64,000 nucleotides of DNA from Endocalyx cinctus (lineage: Eukaryota; Ascomycota; Sordariomycetes; Amphisphaeriales; Apiosporaceae): positions 744,001 through 808,000 of the forward strand of contig BCKC01000004.1 in the NCBI GenBank assembly GCA_001600455.1, written 5' to 3'. The notes beneath the pieces were generated by a model, which made no database searches, was not told the DNA's origin, and saw only the letters and a list, made by a program, of their open reading frames with translations. A program made the position numbers and the translations under genes. Shown piece by piece: positions 1 through 11,930 of the stretch. Each line of letters starts with the position of its first letter. The first letter of the stretch is position 1.

Positions 1-284
1 GTCAATGGGTTATCCATGCTTGATCCCGGTGGCATAATTACACCGCACCCGCCAAAGTTCCCAGCCTCGAAAACGATGCCATCGTTGAGCGAAGCTTGAG
101 TAAGGAGTGGACGAAGAAATTGAGGGAGCATCTTCTCCTGTTCGGATATCGGAAAGTCACTCAGGATCCATCTGTAGACTGGGTCACCATGGAAGGCGCG
201 TGACAATACCTCCACTGTCTTATCGATGGCGGTGAGGGGCTGATCGAGCTGCTGCGCCAAAGGCCAATCCGGGGTGCCAGCCAT
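1..284 (-). CDS. GNAT-type N-acetyltransferase, N-terminal part (cut by window edge)
   Basis: An open frame reads leftward from an ATG at 284 and leaves the window at position 1 after about 94 codons. The visible protein starts MAGTPDWPLAQQL and contains SRAFHGDPVYRWIL near residue 35. That segment resembles the N-terminal part of fungal GCN5-related acetyltransferases, where a 'F..DP..RW' motif precedes the acetyl-CoA fold. If so, the enzyme would move an acetyl group from acetyl-CoA to an unknown amine. The acetyl-CoA binding motif lies outside the window, so family membership rests on the N-terminus alone. No intron is needed in the visible part. Confidence 0.6.
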   Translation of the reverse strand, partial: MAGTPDWPLAQQLDQPLTAIDKTVEVLSRAFHGDPVYRWILSDFPISEQEKMLPQFLRPLLTQASLNDGIVFEAGNFGGCGVIMPPGSSMDNPL

Positions 285-3200
285 GGTTGCGAGAGACCTC
301 CTCTCAGACACTTTGCGCGCAAAGAAGCATGGCCCAAGACGGCGAGCTGAGCTTAACGGCCGTTGAAGATGGCTGATACGCTGTGTGGCTCCATGGATAG
401 GAAACGGCTTTGGCAACCTGGACAAGCTCCTAAGAGACATTGTAGGTCTCGTGCGGATTTAGGAGCGACTATTGAGCGTAAGGGCATGCGTCCCCTCACA
501 ATCATCACATGTAAGACTATCTCGCTTTATATGTGGCGGGCCCGACTTGAACATTACATTAGCATGATCCCTACATTTACCAGTCGTGGGAGCGCGATAG
601 GTATCTATCCCTAGTCTTGATAGCAGTCCCCATGATTTCAGGGACTACATATACGTCGGTATCTCATGTTTTACGAACTAATCTTATTCGTACGCTAGAT
701 CTGACTAAAGTCCCCAGATTCCAATTTAATATGTAGGCAAAACAGTCAAGAGAAGGGTTATACTATCCTTTACCAACTGATATAATGTATGACCAATAAC
801 ATTTACCATGGACGAGACCTGTGGGATATGACCGCGTAATGAAGCTATGAACCTATTAGAATCATTTTAAACCACTCCGCTATTCTCACAGTTTTGGGCG
901 TACGGTGTGAAGGCCTCGTGGTTACAGGGGTAGTCCTAGATAACTAGTTATCACGCAACCCCTGTCGTGTAAATTTTCAGAAATCATAGGACTTTCCACC
1001 ATTTGAATCTCAGATACCGGCACTTGCAATGCGTGTACATACACCACACTACATACATACATATAATATGGATATGTGTAACTACACGGGGGCTAAAGGG
1101 TCTTTGAGTCCCGTATATGTAGTCTTTCAAGAGTACCCTGTGGTTGACTCTACCACGATAGGGACACAGATAGTCTAGGTACTCGGAGATTGTCCCACGA
1201 ACACTTCATCATCTCCACTACTTGTAGTTTTCGCAACTTTGAAAAAAACTCGCAACCGACTACGGTTACGGGCTTAAGTTGCCGAAAAACCCAGACGCTA
1301 TTTATATTTTAGTGTATATATTTTACTCCGTGACAAGTACTTTGTATTTATCTTTCACGCGTTCGATTTTGCATTAACTTGTCAGCCCAAACGTAGTATC
1401 AAACGGATCGTTACCGCCAAGTAGAACACAACTTAGCCTCTTTCGTCTACTATACACGCATACCAGCTGTTCAATCATTGAGTACACTATGTAAATTATA
1501 TGAAAAGGGAAGATATGTAGAAGGCTAAATTCCCAGATCTCAAGTATAGTGAGACCGGTACGACGTTACACCCGCTCAAAATTTCAGCTTTCAACGCATT
1601 AAAATTACCTATTTGAACCGCAAAAACCGACTCTCCGCGGCATTTATCCACCTGTTGTAAGCACTAATCAAATGAGTAGAAGTCTCTCCGCTTTTGCAAC
1701 TCTCACAGGCTACCTACACTCACATCCTCAGCGGCGTCGCCTACATGTACATGCCTTGGACCTCCACATTCGAGCGGTGACAATCAACGATACATTCCAC
1801 CCCGCTTCTTCTTCGCTAGCCCATATACTCTCATAAAAGTCTAAAAGAGACATTCATCTTTATTTCCAAGCCGGAATGTTGGACGATATTTTCGCGTGAC
1901 GGTTATTCGCGACAGCTTATGTAAATTGTGCCTCCGATGCGCTTTCGCTAGTCCGAAAAATAGCGTATCTAGGCAACCGGAGTTGACGAGGCTTTTGATA
2001 TGCTCTTAGATCAGACAAGTATTATTTTTCTTCTGGAGTGGTGCTGGGTACATCGTGATGTTCCTATTTCAAGTTTACAGAACTATTTTCGGATTTTACG
2101 TTTTGGTATGTTATGTTCGACTCCGACTTGACGGCATTCCCATCTTAGTCCAAGCGCGACGGAAACCTATTCTCATCATTTGGAGACTCGGGTACGTTGG
2201 TATAAGCTGCGCACACGTCATGTGCATAGCCTGCTGATGTCGCCCTCGCAGAATAGAGGACCTAGCGTTACCTCCCGTTCTCGTCTCTGATCAACTCTTC
2301 CATTCACGGATCATCAAATTAGTTCATTCTGGTCTCGGCGCCCCCAGGCCGAAATTGATCTGAAATGCATTTAGGAACACCTCATTATTCTATGGCAGGA
2401 TACGCCAGCTAATAGTTGTATTAAAAAGTTTCTCCAGCTAATGTCGGATATGAAATTTATGTTTTCATCCATATTCAAATCAGCTGATTTTAGTTATTTT
2501 ATGAATTGAGTAGTTATTTGTCTTTTGTCAACATATAGTAAAAGAGCAACTACATCACTCTGTGCTTAAGTTAATTCAGGGGCTAATAGAGCGAAAGCCT
2601 CAGAGGTGGCTAGGTGTGGAGTACTCACCATGGCGGACGGAAAAGGGGTTATGTTCGCATGCTCTTTTCATTCCAATAGAACTGTCCATACGTATGACAG
2701 ACAACGAAGGTAGATTTGTAGACTTGTAAGTAGTAAGCACTAAATATAACGAGACATGTGTATCACAGGCGCTATTAGGCAAAAGATAGGTATGCAATTG
2801 CGTGGTGGTGTCGTATAAATTTTCATGCTTGCCGGTAATATTACATCAATACTATCCCCTCCGTAACACGCTTCCAAGCGAAGGCAGGCTCTGTCATCTG
2901 CATGACATGCCGAGCTGAAGACTAAAAACACACACTCAATAGTCAATAATTCCACGTTTTCACTCTATTATTTTGCTTTCGTATAAATACCCCGAACCTT
3001 ATCGTCCATATCTCTCATACGAATGTTGACAATGGAATATGTGCAGAGTGGATATCTTCTCTTCTCCGATTGAGTTTTGCTATTGGCTCTATGTTTGGCC
3101 ACGCTTATAGCGCATGTGGTGGCAGGATGTCCTTGACCGTCCATTCTGTGTAAGCGGCGCCCGAGATAGCATCATCGCATCTGCTACTATAACCCGACTT

Positions 3201-4563
3201 CCATTCTAGGGAGGTACATACTTATTGCCGACCGGCGAATTCGTGAACTGTCCTGGATACCGATCTAGATGGTTGTAACGAACGTAGTATTTTGGACCAC
3301 CGGCGGCTGGGATGGTTCCGAGAAGATGATGGACCTAAGTCCGCAATATTGCATTCATCTACCGGAAACAACTGGATCGTCACTCTTCTCTCGCGAGACA
3401 ATAAAATCCATAATTGTCACCATACAAGGCTTGCAAGCCGTAGTTGTGCTGCTTGGTGGAATCCACGACAAATTCGAAGACAGTTTTAATCCTGACGTCG
3501 CTCTAGATTTTATTTTGTGGACGTTGTCCGTTTATGGGATTGCTTCGACTATGTTGTGCTCTTTGGCTTACCAAAGAGTATGTTTTCGTTCCCCCTCACG
3601 CAACGCAGATCGACTATTATGTACTTGATGTGCCAATTCACCGCAATACCACTATCGACAGCTTGGTTGATCAGTCAGGCATTAACAATATTCAGCAGCA
3701 TGGCTTTCGGCCAGTCTCTTACTGGTTGAACAGAATGTTTCGCGTCGTACATCTTTTTCTTATTTCCGGAGTGGCTATTGAAGCTGCACTGTTGGCTATC
3801 TAAGTATAACATAGGTACCACTTACCATTTACTGCAACGGAATTCATGTTTGCTTGTTCTACCTATCATTCGCGCTCAGCACTGAGATTGTCATTGGATA
3901 CTACATAGCACGTGGAAAGACGACAAGTGATATTTCTTGTATTGATCGAACATGATATAAGGCCTATACATTCTTCCTCATGACGTCTGCTGTTTTTCTT
4001 CTTGTTTTTGCCTCCATCGAGACACGGAAAGCTCCATGTGGCACGTATACTAGCTCCCCCGTGGGGAAAATCAGGCATCTTCGAGATTGCTCCTCGGAAG
4101 GCTCGATAATCAAACTTAATAATTTTCAAGATGGAACCGCAGCTTTCTAAGACCGTTATACTGGCATAGTCAGCGTATTAAAGCTAGTAGATGTTACCAA
4201 CGACACTGGAAGTGTTGATCATCCAGATATATTAGGGTTTACGGGTACTTGCTTAGGACATGTTGCGGCTGAAAATAGTTTTTTTTACGTTTGCATAATG
4301 AAAGGGTGACAAATATAGGCGAGGATAGACTTGCCTTAAAAATTAGCGATCTAGGTTACGTTGTGTAAGGGCGGCGGTACGTTGGAATGTATAATAAACG
4401 CAGGTACGTAGACGGGGCTTAATGACTTGATAGAACCCTAAAGATAATTGCATTGATTCTTGAGCCCCCACACCCTATTATATTTTACGCGACGGGAGAA
4501 TCCCCTTATATAAAAGTAGCTTTGCTTAGGCACACGGCCTACTTATCACACTTCAACGGCTAA
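285..4563. other. gene-poor stretch without a convincing gene
   Basis: No open frame here has family resemblance. Overlapping frames at 3269-3628 and 3507-3803 (+) read moderately well but neither is recognisable. They could be remnants of one decayed gene. A perfect palindrome GATAACTAGTTATC (939-952) is flanked by ACAGGGG (924-930) and CCCCTGT (959-965), forming a nested inverted repeat. Confidence 0.5.
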
Positions 4564-6411
4564 CTAGTCGATATACATGTAATGAATCTCTTTGTCGTCT
4601 TGTGGTGCGTCAGGACCAAATCTCACTTTTGGCACGCCACGATCCCTTATAGAATTTATGAAACCTGTTAGTGCATCTCCATAAGGTGTTGGAGTGGCAG
4701 TATCTCCGGCTTCGCTATCCCAGTCGGACCAATACTCAAGAGGGTCCTCCCCAACAGCGGTGCTGCCATCGTTCTTGGTAAACTCCCACATACTAGTCTC
4801 TGCTTCTGCGGTCTTGGCGTGTTCTTCATCTACCTGCCAATAAATTATCTCATGACGTACGAAGCAATCCCACGACCAATAAGTTTTCTTCTGCCTAGAC
4901 TTGAAATCTTCTTCATCCGTAGAATCGTCCTTGGGATAATAATCATCGGGGTCGAGGTTCTCATCAACTCGGCTATCCGCCCAGATATTTGGGTCAAATG
5001 AGCTGCAGTGGTTGTATAGTCCAGGTTGTACATTGTTGTGACTACGGGTATGAATTACATGCAGAAGCTTGTGTTCTGATAAATCATGAACTGCCCCACC
5101 GTTAATGATGGAAAGGAGGACATCCTCTGGGACTTCTTCCCCAATTCGAGGTTCAGTGATCAGGATTGAACTGAGAGAAAGGTTTTTTATTTCTCTCATG
5201 GCGAGTATCGTAGAGTATGAGACACTGCACGTATCTAGTTCCACCTCGCGTAGAGTATCACTATGACGTTCCAGAAATGAAAAGAAGTCCGCTTCCACCG
5301 TATGTTCATCTTCTTCTGTGTCTTTCTTCACTAAGGCGTCATGTAGGCAGATTCGAGCGAGGCGAGGGCAATAACAACGCGATAAGATGTATTTGATCAT
5401 GGGAAATCGATCCACGGAAGAAGCAGATCTTGCAAAGCAAAGCTTCAGATATTTAAGCTCCTTGGCTGCAGACAAACACTGGACAAAGGAGGGCAATGAA
5501 CGTTCGCGATCCGCTTCCTTTCGAGAGAAGGTAGAGAGGCAGATATCGATAGATGTTAGTAAGGCGAAGGCCGAAGAAGCGCTCGCATCCAAGCAGGTCA
5601 CCATGCTTGATTGGATATCTTCATCAGCCCAGCATAATGAGCGAATGTTGGACTCCGGTCGACTCAAGGCTGGGACCAAGAAAGAAAAGAAACCGTGATT
5701 GCCATGCTCGACTGATGCATCCCCGGTAAGATAATACAGGTCGGTCTGAAATGGGTAGCCCTTGTAAGTAAATGTTCGATAATCGGGAATGCGACACGAT
5801 CCGAAAGTATGCAGATTTGGCATACGATCGAGGGCGTCAAAAAACCGGGGAAGAAAAGAGTCCAGAATCTTCTTCAATTCATTGGTAGGTGTCAGGCACG
5901 AAGGAACGGTACACTCATTACACTGTTGTGGGATCCAAAATAAATCCGAGTCTCTAGCCGCTTCGGCCATTCGGTCAGCCATGGGCCAACGATTAAAATT
6001 AGGATGTTGCTCGTCGTAGCTCTCGTCCAAGGGGTCATTGTTATGTCTGGTCCACCACTGATCTATTCCCGACCAGTTTGACAGATCTAGCTTGAACTCG
6101 TACCATGTCAGCTGGCGAACGTGCTCGGCTAGATGAGGACGGGAGGCGATATTTTCGAACGCATCTAGGTCTCGACGTAAGCGTGATAGACCGATATGGC
6201 GAAAAAGTACAGAGGTCGCAGGAGCGACGCAAGCGCGACAGACGAGTCGAAAAGCCTTTTGGTCGTCTTCATCGAGCGTGAAATCGGAGACAATCTGGCG
6301 GAGTATTTCAAAAGATAAGTCTTTCATGGTAGCTGTAACAGATTTTTTTGGTTCTATAGAGCATGGAAGTATCGGCGACATCCATGATGCCCAGGCGGAT
6401 TCTGACGACAT
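4564..6411 (-). CDS. F-box domain protein
   Basis: A single uninterrupted frame of 615 residues. An F-box-like segment occupies about residues 30-65, with the pattern LSFEILRQIVSD followed by LVCRAC. The rest has the leucine-rich, irregular layout of large fungal F-box proteins that may form LRR-like repeats. F-box proteins act as substrate receptors of SCF ubiquitin ligases by binding Skp1. The substrate cannot be inferred. The C-terminal third (about residues 460-560) is rich in Asp and Glu and probably disordered. The ATG at 6411 gives a 29-residue leader before the F-box; Met29 is an alternative start closer to the domain. No intron is required. It is isolated from neighbours by gene-poor DNA on both sides. 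Confidence 0.8.
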   Translation of the reverse strand: MSSESAWASWMSPILPCSIEPKKSVTATMKDLSFEILRQIVSDFTLDEDDQKAFRLVCRACVAPATSVLFRHIGLSRLRRDLDAFENIASRPHLAEHVRQLTWYEFKLDLSNWSGIDQWWTRHNNDPLDESYDEQHPNFNRWPMADRMAEAARDSDLFWIPQQCNECTVPSCLTPTNELKKILDSFLPRFFDALDRMPNLHTFGSCRIPDYRTFTYKGYPFQTDLYYLTGDASVEHGNHGFFSFLVPALSRPESNIRSLCWADEDIQSSMVTCLDASASSAFALLTSIDICLSTFSRKEADRERSLPSFVQCLSAAKELKYLKLCFARSASSVDRFPMIKYILSRCYCPRLARICLHDALVKKDTEEDEHTVEADFFSFLERHSDTLREVELDTCSVSYSTILAMREIKNLSLSSILITEPRIGEEVPEDVLLSIINGGAVHDLSEHKLLHVIHTRSHNNVQPGLYNHCSSFDPNIWADSRVDENLDPDDYYPKDDSTDEEDFKSRQKKTYWSWDCFVRHEIIYWQVDEEHAKTAEAETSMWEFTKNDGSTAVGEDPLEYWSDWDSEAGDTATPTPYGDALTGFINSIRDRGVPKVRFGPDAPQDDKEIHYMYID

Positions 6412-6918
6412 AAAGGTCGGCTATGCCTATTTATTTGAATAAAAACGGCTGACGAGAACTCTAGATGGATAATAAGCCGGATTTCTCGGGAAAATAATTG
6501 AAAGAAAGAGTAAAAACTGAATAATAATAAATAGACAAGCCGACAATGTGTATAAAGGAGGTGAGCGTGCCGCCCACAGTAAAGCCTGAGTTTTTCGTCA
6601 GACTTTACCTTAAAGTACCATCACCAGTCGATAAGAGGTAAATAGAGAACGACAGGAGTTTTTTTTTTTTTTCTTCCTCTTCCCTTCTTCTTTCACAACG
6701 AATTGTACGAAGAGATCTAACGAGGTGATTAAAATCAGGTATATTTCAGTTTTTTTTTGTAGATTGGTAGGCAGGTAGGTTGGCTGCCTAAATCCAATCA
6801 ATGTAAGAGTTACAGTAAATCCAATGAGGTCCCTACGGAGATAAGTGGTAAAAGTGGCATGTGCTTTACATATAGGGAAGTAATAGATTTACTGGAGAGC
6901 GGGTCGTTATAGCGCCTA
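6412..6918. other. intergenic, upstream of the F-box gene
   Basis: AT-rich DNA with T-tracts (around 6660-6671 and 6751-6759) and no gene. It probably contains the promoter of the leftward F-box gene and ends at the target site of the TIR transposon. Confidence 0.5.
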
Positions 6919-9616
6919 ACCGCTTTGACCACCTTTTGTAATATACCCCCATTTACAAGGGTCAATCATTTAATTTTTACCATTATTTTCACTATTATTT
7001 TATATTTCAAAACCTTCTCAAAATACTAATTTTAACTTAAAATATTTTAAAAAAAATAAATTTAAATAAAAAATACGAATCTTAAATAAATAAAGTTATT
7101 TTTTTATGTAAAAATAGCATATTTTAAGCTTCCGTAGCGGTTAAATTTAATATATATCTTTTTATCTTCTTACGATATATACAAAATAATATTTCTGTTA
7201 CAAACCCGCCAATACGTCGGACAATACTAGTCTACCTGACTTTGTCTGATTAATCGGTTCGTAGTGAGTCTTAATTTAAAGGTAACAATAAGTTAAGAAA
7301 TCTTATCAAGTAAAGTTCACGATGTTTATAAAAAAGGTTTCAAGGTACTCTATACCAATAGTCTATATTAATACTTAAGTTAATACTTAAATTGGAAGCT
7401 AAAGAACTAAGGTAAAAACTAACTAAATATAATAGGAAATCCATTATTAAATATTCATAACTTTCTAGCATATTAGTATGCTAAGACTGGTAATAATCTA
7501 TATAATCTATTAATCTAATAAATCACTCAGATCATTAGATCAATAGTCACGTGACTGGGGGCCTAGTTAATAAGGTTCCTTAGTCATACCATTTAGTAAC
7601 TAATCGAGTCAACATCCTGGGCCTGTTGAATAGGCCAACTTCTAATTTCGTAACAATTTCTTACTAATAAACTATAAAGGGCTTATAATAACTAAAGCCC
7701 GTATAAAAAAATATTATAATTAATTAAATATTATTAAAAAAAATATATAAAAAAACTTTTTTAAAACGTTTAGTTTAAATATACGTATAATATATATTGA
7801 GATGGTAATAGATTAAGACGGTAATGGGAAAGGATTAAGGATGACGTAATGATAAATGAATTAAAGATATATAGTTAGATAATTCTTTTTCGCCTTTGGC
7901 GAATCATTAGATAAAAAGAATCAACTATCTCTAATAACAAATTCTGACCATCACCAATTGTGACCATATCATATATTTTAAAAATAGGGTAATATATTTC
8001 CATTAAGTAAATATTAAATTAAGCACTTTATACGCCATTATCCTAATATTTAAATAAAATTCGGATATTATATCGATAATAAATATATTAAATATACAAA
8101 AAAAAAAAATTATAAATAATTTCTATTAACGTTTTAATTAAATAATAAAAAAATATAATATTAAGCCATAAAATATATATAATATAAACGAAATAAATAT
8201 TTAAAAAAGTAATATTTAAATAAAATATATTTGTTGATTATTAGTAGCTAGCTGGAGTATAAGCCACACCAGCCACATCACCAGCCACAGGCTGGTGTAT
8301 GTGACCAGTGCGGAGCTGGCCTGTGCGCCAGCTCACTTACACTCGAAATAATTCTGACTAGCAGAATTATTTCACATCAACATCAACAACAATAATAACT
8401 TCATTTTTCAGAACAGTAAAATCTTACGATTTTAACCCAACAATATTATTAAAACGTTAAAAAATAATTATACGTATATTATAAAGTCCCCAATTACGAA
8501 ATAAATCTCTTTTTTAAAATATATTAATATTACCGGGTATACTAATACTCCGATAATTATATATTTAAGGCATATATTCCAAACTTAATAATTTCCTAAA
8601 ATATACCCTAAATAGAAATATATAAATATAAATAAAAATTAAATTAATAATATTATTATTTATAAATAATTAAAAAAAATATTTTTACCGGAAATATATC
8701 TGGAAATATTAAATAATATACGATTATTTATATTAAATAATTATAATATATATATTATATTAGAATTTATATTTATAACCGATAATAACTATATATAATT
8801 ATTATATCTTCCTATTTATTATAATAATATATTATAACCTTTTAATATAGCTATTTTCGGGCTATTAAAAATATATTTTTATTAAAATATAAAAATATAA
8901 ACAATTATATTAATAATACCTATATATAAAAAATATATACTTAAAATATATAATATAATATATACCTAAATTTTTATACGTGGAAATATTAAAATAGGTT
9001 AATAACGAGCTAAAATATACCTATATAACTTTAATATAGTAATTAAAAGTTTAATAATACTAAAAATAAACCTAATTATATTTTTATTATTTAATATATC
9101 TATTTTTAAGTTTTCCGAAATAAATATTATAACGTTTATAAAAATAATAAATTTAAATAATATATTATAAAAAATTAAATAAAATAAAGGTTTTATTTTA
9201 TAATTTATTTATATATTAATTAATAAGGTTGGGAAAATTATCGCTAAAAATATAGTTAAAATCGTAAAATTATAATAAAAAAATAATTAAAAAAATATAA
9301 ACTTAATAAACGTTAAGAATTAAAAAAAAACCTAAATAAGATATTTTTAAGTATACGAGAAATATGTATAACTTAGGAGAAAAAAAATAAAAGGTTATGC
9401 CCAATAAAGCCTTTAAAATAAATGGAAATAAATATATATATTAAACGATAATTTAATAAAAATCGTAAAGTTTAGAGAAAAAAGTAGAACTAAGTTTTAT
9501 TTTTATAATTATAATAATTACTTAAAAAATGAAATTTAAAGTGGTGAGATTAATTTATTTAATCCATGATTGACCTTTGTAAATAGGGGTGCATTGCAAA
9601 AGGTGGTCAAAGCGGT
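6919..9616. mobile_element. RIP-degraded TIR DNA transposon, TA target duplication
   Basis: Terminal inverted repeats of 51 bp lie at 6919-6969 and 9566-9616. Both begin ACCGCTTTGACCACCTTTTG and end GGTCAATCAT. The arms differ at five positions, all transitions. The element is flanked by TA on both sides (6917-6918 and 9617-9618), the duplication typical of the Tc1/mariner/pogo superfamily. Its 2698 bp length suits an originally autonomous element, but the interior is so AT-rich and full of stops that no transposase frame survives. Extreme AT bias with transition-only differences is the mark of RIP. A solo LTR is nested inside at 8232-8442. Family assignment beyond TA-duplicating TIR element is inference. 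Confidence 0.85.
8232..8442 (-). mobile_element. solo LTR-like element (copy 1), nested in the dead transposon
   Basis: A 211 bp unit that on the minus strand begins TGTTGGGTTAAAATCG and ends ATAATCAACA, the TG..CA ends of an LTR. A perfect 5-bp duplication ATATT flanks it (8227-8231 and 8443-8447). It matches 54869-55072 closely on the opposite strand. No second LTR or internal coding sequence is near, so it is a solo LTR or a very short non-autonomous element. Unlike its AT-rich surroundings it keeps GC-rich stretches, so it inserted after most of the RIP damage or escaped it. Confidence 0.85.
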
Positions 9617-10478
9617 TAGATAAGTAGCTAAAGTACCTAAGAAGCTCTTATTACAGTATATGCTTAAGCACCTAGGTAAAAAATCCTGTCTTTTTCTACA
9701 TTTATATCTTACCTAACAATAAGAAAAGGAAGGAGAAGGGGCGCCCTGCCTGTTAAAAATGGATCACGTATTTAATGCTACTGTAGCAGGCTAGGTATCA
9801 ATTACCAACTATCGTATGGTACATTTACGAAACCAGCCCTGGGTCGATGGATAAAAAAGAGAGCAATGAGCAAATGATTGAAATTGAAATTGTAATATGT
9901 AAATTAAAATAGGGATGTGTAGGAGTCGGGGGGAATACTATGTACAGAATAGGGCTTCGAGGTATGTAATAATACGTGTAGAACGCGTTGGGAAGTTTCC
10001 AAGACGCATTGAAAGTGGGGTAAATTAATAGGTAACGCTTCCCCTAATACTGTACGGAGTACACAGTAGACAGAACCTTGAAAGGTTGCAGAGTGACTCG
10101 TACATTAGTGTAAGATCCACTAAAAGCTGTCGCTAAGGACGGTAAGATCGATGGATATTAACACCGAAGGCTGGCATTCAAGTGATAGGAAGTCATCAGA
10201 ACATGACCGACATCACCTGCCGAGCCCGTAACGCGCAGTACATACCCGTGGACATGAAGGCGTGAGACGTCATACCGTCTGACCGTAGCTAACGGGCAAC
10301 GCCATCTGAAGACCCGAATCGAATCACGTGATTGAGCTAAGAAGAAAAAAAGAATGGGTCACAGTATATTTTCCACATCCATGTAATTATAACTTATCTT
10401 CCTTCCCCTGTAAGACGCCTTCATCTTTTTCATTTCTTACGCAGTCATTGTTACTGAGCAACACCTCTTGCACCCGTC
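9617..10478. other. intergenic, contains promoter of the Zn2Cys6 gene
   Basis: No gene seen. The right half returns to normal base composition and includes the 12-bp E-box palindrome listed separately and a pyrimidine-rich stretch (about 10390-10440) just before the regulator's start codon. Confidence 0.5.
10322..10333. promoter_or_regulatory. AATCACGTGATT palindrome upstream of regulator gene
   Basis: A perfect 12-bp palindrome with a CACGTG E-box core, 146 bp before the ATG of the Zn2Cys6 gene. CACGTG is the usual site of bHLH regulators such as Cbf1/Pho4 types. Function here is inference. Confidence 0.3.
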
Positions 10479-11888
10479 ATGGACCTATCTGCCGCTAGGA
10501 AGCGTACATCGAGAACTGCATGCGACAGATGTTATAAACTCAAAGAACGATGTGTACGCGTATCAACATTCGTCTGCTGTGGGCGGTGTAATCGGCTGGG
10601 TTTGACCTGTTTAACTATCCGGCCGATCCGGCCTTCAGGTAGGAAGCCACATCGTAGTACAAATTCGGAGATCAGGCGAAATGAGCCGACACCCCTTCAA
10701 CCTGGTATCGACGCATGTCTGAATATGGCCCCAGAGCTACGGCCAGAAGAAAAAGAGTTGCTGATATTTCTCCTAAGCCAAAGGGGAAGTTTAGACGATT
10801 ATGTTGCTTTTCCGAGTTTCCAAGATCAGCAGCGGCGGCAGTTGTTTTCTGTTCAGCTCATAGCTGCCATGCCATCTTTCAAGGATGCTTTTCTCGCATG
10901 TGCTACGACGGTAAAGCAGCTGCAAGCCGGAAATACGGCAGACGCGGATACCACTCTCAGTGTCCAGTACATAGTGAAGGCCATCGATGCACTACGCTCG
11001 CTCCCTGTTTTATCTTCACAAGATGTGATTCTATGCCATTCTTTGGGAGGTTTACTATCTTTCTCCATATCCTCGGCCATCGGTGTAGGTGTTCCAGATA
11101 TCAGCCGTCATTGTCTCGGTACAACAACTCCGTTAATGTATGAAACGACACCCGATCCACGAGAAGATCCGTGGAAGAGCTTTTTGATACTGGTTGATAC
11201 CATGGACTGTCTCGTTTATCGAAAGAAGCCAATATCGAGGTTTCAAGCACCCTCTTTGACTGCTATTGACTGTCGCCTCGGCCTCTGCTTACCTTTATTA
11301 CCCCAATACCACGATTTGTGTGTAATCAGCAACGCACTTCTCAGTACAAACGACGCAGGAACTCTGGTTCGCTTACAAAAACAGCTGGATGATATCCGTT
11401 GCCTCGTTGAACCATGGCAACCCTCTAACTTGGATCAACTCGCTGAGAAATTTGATTCGGCAGAAATCGTCCACCTTCTCACGCAAGCAAAAGTATATCG
11501 TTTAGGAGCACTCCTAGTAGGCCACCGGTTACGATTTCCATTTTCTCAGGAGGATTCTCAGGCCGCAATATGGTCGAAGGAAATTATGATGGAACTTGAA
11601 ATGGCAAAACGAGTCACGAAGCGACCGATGCGTTTTGTGTCCTTACCATTCATGCTAGCAGCTGTTGAGGTTCGGGATCAAAGTCTACGCCTCAAGGCAC
11701 TCAGGCTTGTGGACGATTGTGTCGATCGTTATACTCCGTTTTTGCAGAAGACGGCCAAGACATTCTTGTCGAGAATTTGGCACGAGCGAGATCTAAATCT
11801 TACCACCTGTTGGTTTGATTCAATCCATAAACCATGTCCTATCATGGATTCTCTTCGTGAAGCCTGTACCGGTAACGCATATATCTAG
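10479..11888 (+). CDS. Zn2Cys6 binuclear-cluster transcription factor
   Basis: A single exon of 469 residues. The DNA-binding motif is at the N-terminus: Cys15, Cys18, Cys25, Cys34, Cys37 and Cys44 follow the Cys-X2-Cys-X6-Cys...Cys-X2-Cys-X6-Cys spacing that binds two zinc ions. A basic stretch (RPSGRKPHR) follows at about residues 52-60. The remaining 400 residues are helical in character and fit the variable middle region of fungal regulators. It acts in the nucleus as a local or pathway regulator; such proteins often bind CGG half-sites. It is tail-to-tail with the amidase gene, with 42 bp between stop codons, so the two may be functionally linked, but convergent neighbours do not share a promoter. 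The target is unknown. Confidence 0.88.
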   Translation: MDLSAARKRTSRTACDRCYKLKERCVRVSTFVCCGRCNRLGLTCLTIRPIRPSGRKPHRSTNSEIRRNEPTPLQPGIDACLNMAPELRPEEKELLIFLLSQRGSLDDYVAFPSFQDQQRRQLFSVQLIAAMPSFKDAFLACATTVKQLQAGNTADADTTLSVQYIVKAIDALRSLPVLSSQDVILCHSLGGLLSFSISSAIGVGVPDISRHCLGTTTPLMYETTPDPREDPWKSFLILVDTMDCLVYRKKPISRFQAPSLTAIDCRLGLCLPLLPQYHDLCVISNALLSTNDAGTLVRLQKQLDDIRCLVEPWQPSNLDQLAEKFDSAEIVHLLTQAKVYRLGALLVGHRLRFPFSQEDSQAAIWSKEIMMELEMAKRVTKRPMRFVSLPFMLAAVEVRDQSLRLKALRLVDDCVDRYTPFLQKTAKTFLSRIWHERDLNLTTCWFDSIHKPCPIMDSLREACTGNAYI

Positions 11889-11930
11889 TGAAATTCAGTG
11901 TGAATTTAATTTCCAGTACACAAAGCAACT

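Noticed and set aside
3269..3803. Plus-strand frames of 89-119 codons with some hydrophobic character
   Set aside because: Three frames overlap with similar quality, no start or splice context stands out, and no family resemblance is seen. Retained only as a possible relic.
8232..8442. CRISPR or phage-type repeat reading of the hairpin-rich 211 bp unit
   Set aside because: Only one unit per locus, TG..CA ends and 5-bp duplications point to an LTR-like insertion in a fungal genome.
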